NCBI GenBank assembly: GCA_003342815.1
Contig: PTEX01000060.1
Span: 880,244-944,243 of the forward strand
DNA from: Eudromia elegans
Taxonomy: Eukaryota; Chordata; Aves; Tinamiformes; Tinamidae
Length of the DNA stretch: 64,000 nt
Direction of reading: 5' to 3'
The position numbers and the translations under genes were made by a program. Each line of letters starts with the position of its first letter. Positions within the stretch are counted from its first letter, which is position 1. The notes below the pieces were generated by a model. The model was not told the DNA's origin. It did no database searches and saw only the letters and a program-made list of their open reading frames with translations. Of the stretch, positions 57,640 to 64,000 are shown one piece after another.

Positions 57640-60407
57640 CAACAGGCAACCACAACTAGCATCCTGAGTTGAAGAATGAAGAACTGTTATCTAATATTAG
57701 CTAATTAGCCAAGGCGATCTGTTGTTTTGATAACTCCTGACAGAGAAGATTGAATAAATCTCCAAGCCATCAAAAGAGTCTGGACATAAGTAGCACATGG
57801 GGTTTTATTTCCCTTAATACAGGCAGTGATTTTTTTTTTCATAATGAACTGAGACATATATGTGTATCTTAAGCTAGCTAAAGCCTTCAAAACTCACTAC
57901 TCAGCAGCTGCTTAACCCAAGAGGGTTAAATGCCTAGATTTCCACTGTTGCACATATATAAAGCAGCTTAAGTGCTGATCCTTCTCCATATTTTATGAGC
58001 TACTTGGATCCCTCACTCACACTGCTGCCCCAAACCTGGAATTAATTCCTCTTGTCGCTATCTCATTGTCCTTCTCAGAGCACTTCTAAACTGGAGATTA
58101 TGTTCCCAGCGTTGCAACTCCCTGGCACATTGCTCCAGGCTGACTAAAATCTTTCTTTCTAGTCAAGTCTTCCAGAAAGCTCTGCCTGAATAACTTTCTA
58201 AATACCAAGATATCCCATTTATTATAATTAATGGGAAAGTAAGACTTCTTGAAGTTAAGAAGTCACATCCATACACTGGGCTCTAAACTGCTTTCAGCTA
58301 AGCAAACCAGCTGGCACATTTGGTCCAGGTACCCCACGCCTTTCAGAACGCCAGATCCCCAACAGGGAGGCAACAGGAGCAAGCACACAGATACGTTTTT
58401 AGTTGTATATGGAGCAGAACGAAGGTGAGATATTGATTGTCTTAAGGAAAAGACATATAATAAAGCTTGTTATATGAACCTGAATATGACCTCACCTGTG
58501 GAATCAATTATATGTGATTCTCAGCAAGCTTGCTGCAAAAAAAATGTTTATTTTAGCAGATCTTTTCATAGCTATGCTATAATAAAAATCATTCCCTGGC
58601 AAGTATTTCCAGCTCTGCTGTACATTTAATAGCTTCTATTGACCCCTATGCATATTGAGAAATGAACAGTCAGAAGACTTCTGTATAAACAGAGTAGCCC
58701 TCCAGGCCTTCAAACATGAGCTTCTTTGTAAGTGCATATGATCATTGCTCCACAGCTGGTGAGAATTACTCTATGGTGTGTATCCCATCCATTTTCAAAA
58801 CAGATGTCATCCTAGAGCTGTCTCTTCACTTTTTCAATGAGTCTTATGAGCTCACAAAAGAAGTTAATCTATTAAAAACCTTTGCACTGTTCATTCTATT
58901 TTAATTCCAGTGTCCAAAGACTCGGTGCTTCTGGCCATGATAATTTATAATACACACTTTCTTCTATATTACCAATTTGCATTCATGTAACCTGTGGGTT
59001 ATCTGTAAAGAAAGCTGGTGTTTCAGCAGCAATGTGGATTATTTTCTAGTGCAAGTAGCAAAAAGGGTATGTTGGAAACTTTGCTTCCCTTTTATTCTCC
59101 CTGGTTCTTATTTGCAATAGACTAATCTCTATACCTCCTTTTTCCCCTTTCTTTTGCCTTGAATTTTTTACGAGTCAACCAAAGGAAAAGTTATTCTGAG
59201 GATTTATAATCAGGCACATGTTAGGGAGTAGCAATTATTGTAGGTACATGTTATACTTGTGAATACATGGTTATGACAAGCTTTCCTGATGCAAAGTTCA
59301 GCTCTTTCAATCCATACATCTTTCAGTCATGCTAACCCTCCCACCTTGCATACATTTTCTTTTATTATGTCGCTGAGGCCTGGTTCTGCTGTCACAGAGG
59401 CAAACCTTCTATTACCAATTCCCACTTAATTTGTGATTTTGAAGAAAAAACTTCATCAAAGAGCCAGTTGAAAGCTTACGACAGGAAAAGCACCTATGAG
59501 ACCAGTTAAACCAGTAGGTAATAGACCATAAAGGTGTCAACAGAGCATATGTGTATGTGTTGCTGGCCCTGTACTGATGGACCGTCTCAGCCTCTGTACC
59601 TCAGGCTGAATCTCACTGCTCTCTTCTTCCATTTTCCTTCTTTCTCTCGCTATTCCCTCCTCTTATTGCTCTTTCCTTAATTTGTCATCTCACTGCATTT
59701 CTCTCTGATGAATTATTTTCTCCAAAGTCATTATATTCTCTTTTTGGGGCAGAAGACTTTTTGCCATCCTGTGCGATGCCTAAGACCTTCATTCTCTGTT
59801 GGTATATATGTACTGATACCTATATGGATATACAGGGTTTGGTAAGCCTAATAATAAAAATTTGACAGGTAGAACCAGGAATTTCCTTTCACAACATGGA
59901 CTTATTCAAGCTTAGGAGCCTCAAATTGCTGCTAGTACAATTATGTGCAAATGAGTAGAAGTTAAAAAAAAGTTTGGTCTTCCTAGCTGTTTTTTAAAAG
60001 TAAAATAATGCACAGTGGCTCAACTGGATATTAATTATGGCACATTTCAGAGGAGCCCTGTTTATCCTTACCTAAACTTTTATTTCATAAGATGGACCTG
60101 GTCTGCCTTTCCCCACACTCAAAGTCCCTAAATATTGGGAACCTTTCACCAGTTCTTCATACTGCCTTTCCCTCCTGCTCTGCAAGGCCGTTTCTGAATT
60201 GAATCTTAACATTTTCTGGAGCAGGGACATTTCAGATGCTCCTTAGCTGTACATTGCTAACCAAGGAGGAGCCTCTTATTGAGGGAGACCTCCGGGTGCT
60301 TAGATGCTTAAAGTCGCCAGTACTGAGAGTACTCAGTGCTGTTATTCTTTTTCTCCAAGGCACTCAGCTGCCTACTGATGTCACCAGCTACAAATTAAAT
60401 TATTTTT

Positions 60408-60440
60408 ATTCTCTCCCTAAATTTAATTTGGGGAGAGAAT
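60408..60440. repeat. Perfect 10-bp inverted repeat, 13-base loop
   Basis: 'attctctccc' (60408-60417) pairs with 'gggagagaat' (60431-60440). The loop 'taaatttaatttg' is itself almost self-complementary. Confidence 0.8.
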
Positions 60441-61729
60441 GAGGTCGCTGATGATTCTGGGGAACCAGATTAGCTGTAAAACTGCTAATGCTGGAAGATT
60501 ACTTCACTGATGATCCAGAACACCAAGAATTGATGGACTGAGCTTTCGCAGCAATGACATCAGGTAAACACATGTAAATAGTAGGATTTTTTTTTCAGAA
60601 GCATTTGAAAACTAGAACATTTCATCATATCTTTGTCATAATTCTACTGGTATTATAGGGAAATAGATATTCTATTAAATATTTCCCTAACATTGAACAG
60701 CAAAGGAAGCACCTGCAAAATTATTTTTTTGTGGTAAGGTTAAGACTTTGCCTTTAAAAAGCATAAACCGAAAAACAGCACCCTGACTTTAATACAGGAT
60801 TATGTGTCACTGTCAGAAGGCCACATATGTCCTGAAAAACACAGAATAACTATTTTGTGGACTTTAGTCCCAAACTTATCAATTAAGAAGCCACAAGTAT
60901 CATCAGTCTTAAGGGTTTTGCATTAGAATTTTAAATTTAAGTTTTATCATTGTAGTTTTTTTTTCCTGAAGCTGTAAAGGAAAAGACATCTCAAAACCAA
61001 GCTTTAGCTTTCAGGAAGTAGAAATAGAAAGCTTTCCAAATAAAATTTTAATTTAAAAAATATTGAAACTTTTCCAGCAGAGAGATTTTGGCAAAAGTCA
61101 CACAGCTTCCAAAGGGCAAATTCTGATGCAGGTAAAATATTTAACTTCAATCAAACAAACAAACTTCTGTTAATAAAACATTTCCTGGCCTACTCCATTA
61201 CAGATAAAACATATCACTTGCTTTTAAAGACATTATTTTCTAACACTTATGTAGAGAGTAGGATCCAGTGCCACAGTACTGCTTAAAATTATTCAGTGCA
61301 GCATATAAAAGGTAGGTTTTTAGCTGTGCCCTTCTTAATGGCTGTTTTAATAGCTGCTAATTCTGTCACTTAGTGTGAGACTGGAATCACCTGCCATGGA
61401 GCTGCTCCAACGCACAGAGGTGTCGGGTTAACAATGGATTTTATGCCTCGAACCACTTAGGGAAGCCAACATTTTGTTTCTTTTTAAGGTAGACTCCTGG
61501 CAGTTAATCTATCCAACGTTTCCTACTCATAAAGGAATCAATAGAGGATTGTTAGGTCTTGATTGCTGTGTAATCTCTTTATATTAAAAAGGACCTCAGT
61601 TGCAGTTACATGTTCCAGGAAAGGGTTCATAGATTTCCCCTGTTTTTATGCTGTTTCTCCATAATGTTTATGGTTGTCTATGGTCAGGAACAGAATAATG
61701 GGCCAGAAACCTTTGGCTTGATACTTAAC

Positions 61730-61746
61730 TTTTTTTTTTTTTTTTT
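61730..61746. repeat. T tract, 17 bases
   Basis: Seventeen uninterrupted T. Confidence 0.85.
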
Positions 61747-62227
61747 AATGTTTCTGGAGCTCCTATACTTGTTTTATCATCACCACCATCTTCCAAACAC
61801 ATAATTTTGAATCCTGTAATCCTCATTTTTTGCAGCTGGTTATACTGTGTATATTTTTTATCATGGAGAGTAAGACTTGACTGCCTATATAATTTAGGTA
61901 CATAGAAGTGTCCTTTTGGGCTTCCAGTTTCTGAACCTGGAGGCTACAGATCTCCCAGACATGCTGCATCCTTTCTTCTAGCTCCATACAAGTGTTTAGG
62001 ACACTCCTGAGTGCTCCAAATTTCAAGATGAACCAGTAAAAAAAAAAAAGGCAGCTGAATCCTGCCCAGACTGTTCTACATGTTACACAGTGTCTGGCAC
62101 AATGAATCTTATATCCTGACAAGTGATTCTGAATACTGCAAGTGCTTTGTAAGACACACATAAATGTGAACTTAAAGTAGACCACAGATAGATTAGGTCT
62201 GTGTTATAAAATATCTTCAGGGTGGAG

Positions 62228-62255
62228 TTTTTTTCTTTTTCTTTTTTTTTTTTTT
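62228..62255. repeat. T-rich tract
   Basis: T run broken by two single C, ending in 'cccc'. Confidence 0.85.
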
Positions 62256-63143
62256 CCCCAGAAATTGGCAAAGGAAATACCCCATAGAAACAAATACATT
62301 GCAAGTTCCTTTGGAAAAGAGGATAACAATTATTTAAATAAGGGACATTTTAATTTTCTGCTTCCAAATGGTCTTGTTTCCAGTTTAAAATGTTATTTTA
62401 GATGTATGTACACAAAATGACACATACCCATATGCTTATATTATGTCTAAGTGTAATATATGCCCATAATGCACGAGGTGAAGTTGGATGAATGGAAACT
62501 TTGATTTGTAGTCTCATGGAGTGTTTACATCACCCTGGAATTGATTTACTTTGCATTTCAGTTGGTGGGAAATTTTACAAGAAGTTTCCCCTTAGTAAGA
62601 CAAGGAAATGTGTAGGAGAGCTGTTACTTGAGAAACGGGAAGCTCCGGTTGCTCACCAGCTCACTGGCTGTAGAGTCTCCATCTCTGGAGATTGTTACGA
62701 ACCAGTAAGATGAATATCTGTCACAGTGCTTACATATACCACATCCTGCTTTTCAGTAAGTATTGGACCAGGAGGCATCTTGGGGTCACTTCTCTGTGAT
62801 TCAGTGTGTTTCGAACTACTGAAATCTAGATTTACCCACATTACTTTTGACACAAAATTAAAGTACCTGAGTAAGAACTGTAGTCATTTTAGATCCTCTA
62901 TTTAGCCATAGGGAAAAGGTATTGTGGAAGGCAATTCTGTTTCTAAGCTGGGCTGAATTGCCCTCTGAGATAGAACTGGAATTAAAATTGGTACCAGAAA
63001 TGAGATTTTTTTCTCACTGGCATCTTTGCTTATGTGCTCGTGATTATCTGAATAAATTTTATGCTATAAATATAATTATTAAAGATATATTTTTTTTCAA
63101 ACCAAGAAGTTGACAGTGAAAACTACCACTTTGTGCGTATGTG

Positions 63144-63179
63144 TATATATATATATAGATATTTCTTTTTTTTTTTTCT
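63144..63179. repeat. (TA)n microsatellite and T-rich tract
   Basis: Seven TA units (63144-63157), then 'gatatttc' and a run of about twelve T. Confidence 0.85.
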
Positions 63180-63921
63180 TAATGCTAGACTAGAATCTCT
63201 GTAACAGCTTAGGTATTTTTTTATACCTAGTGGAAACTGGCTAATACAAACCTTAGGAAATATCAGTTACTAAAAACAAAAATAAAAAAGGAAGTAAATT
63301 TAAACACTGTTAAGATTTGAGTCATTGCTATGTATATTCTAATACATTTCACAGAAAATAGTAAATTTAAATCAGATGCAAAATTTTTGGCTCAGTGGTC
63401 CTATGAGCTCAGCAAAGCACAATAAAACTGAGTCAGAGTCATCTATGGAGTGCTTAACATAGAAGACAAGCTTGTCTGAGCCTTGTAAATGGAATACTAC
63501 TAATTGAATATTATACTGAATTTGGCTTGTAAAAGAATGGTATTTTTCAGTCCATCAGGGGAAATGGGTCTTTGTAGAGCCCCTTTACTATGAGCCTATT
63601 TCCTTCACTTAACACAACTGAGAAGAAAATATATTATAAATTTTGCATCATATTAACTTCTCTCCACTAAGTTGTAATATTTCCCTGCTTTGGGACTTAT
63701 GGATTTTTCACTCGGGTGCAATGAATGTATTTTACCCATATAAAAATAAACAAAGCCCCCTCATCCAAATCATTATTTTGATTACCGAGAACTTTTACAT
63801 TTAAAACCTTTAAAGGCCGTGACCATAAGCACTTTTAGGTAGAGCAAAGCAACCTCATTGTAATGCAGAACTCATCACACTATTTTACCCATCTTTCAGT
63901 GCAAATGATCTATGAATACAT

Positions 63922-63959
63922 TTGTGTGTGTGTGGGGGGGAAATCCATATATATATATG
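63922..63959. repeat. (TG)n, G run and (AT)n cluster
   Basis: Six TG units, a seven-base G run at 63934-63940, 'aaatcc', and six AT units: three simple motifs within 40 bases. Confidence 0.88.
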
Positions 63960-64000
63960 TCTAAAGCGATTCTCCAAATGTTTTACACAGATGGTTTTCA

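Larger units (their letters stand above)
57319..64000. other. Non-coding AT-rich stretch, no gene seen
   Basis: The longest open frame is 120 codons on the minus strand (61823-62185), interrupted in composition by an A run, with no recognisable domain. The stretch contains T tracts, a hairpin at 60408-60440 and three microsatellites near the right edge. No mobile element, tRNA or CR1 tail is recognised. Confidence 0.55.

Noticed and set aside
1..64000. CRISPR arrays, prokaryotic operons, prophage
   Set aside because: No regularly spaced repeats and no dense coding; composition and CR1 elements identify vertebrate nuclear DNA.
1..64000. Endogenous retrovirus or solo LTR
   Set aside because: I found no paired long terminal repeats, primer-binding site or recognisable gag/pol/env remnant; diverged solo LTRs could still be missed by eye.

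Overview
This window looks like nuclear DNA from a bird, or less likely another sauropsid. It is AT-rich, has no CpG-island-like block, and its only mobile elements I can identify with confidence are CR1 retrotransposons. Four of these end in the CR1 3' signature of repeated 'attctgtg/attctatg' octamers next to the 'gguuggaag'-type motif (ggttggaag in DNA), and one is a more diverged copy of the same design. The very low density of other repeats fits a bird better than a crocodile or turtle. The species cannot be told from the sequence.

No host protein-coding gene, rRNA or tRNA can be supported. The open frames are short (mostly under 130 codons, the longest about 170 without the gap). They run through homopolymers or CR1 remnants and match no family I recognise. 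The window is best read as intergenic DNA or the inside of a very large intron.

Layout. 1-5985: unique AT-rich sequence. 5986-7850: diverged motifs that resemble an old 'taggtgcctaa' interspersed repeat. 7851-20190: unique sequence with microsatellites, several long T tracts and a GC-richer patch at 10.1-10.9 kb. 20191-20420: CR1 3' end, minus strand. 21278-21980: a long pyrimidine tract (TTTC repeats, a 465-base run of N, an 18-bp TTCC/TTTTTC repeat, TTCC repeats), an assembly gap at a microsatellite. 21981-30312: unique. 30341-31365: internally deleted CR1, minus strand, with a perfect hairpin at its 3' edge and a 12-bp minisatellite at its 5' edge. 31412-50296: unique, except one arm of a diverged repeat at about 47.39-47.76 kb. 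50297-50354: a tiny plus-strand CR1 end. 51.05-51.41 kb: the second arm of that repeat pair. 52168-52237: alternating purine/pyrimidine and palindromic DNA. 52879-53520: an older CR1 subfamily, minus strand. 56707-57318: a second internally deleted CR1, minus strand. 57319-64000: unique.

No genes work together here. The only coding remnants are pieces of CR1 ORF2 (linker and reverse transcriptase ends); no recognisable stretch of the reverse transcriptase catalytic palm survives. The most interesting unexplained signal is the diverged 360-bp pair 3.65 kb apart with a shared 28-bp perfectly identical core.
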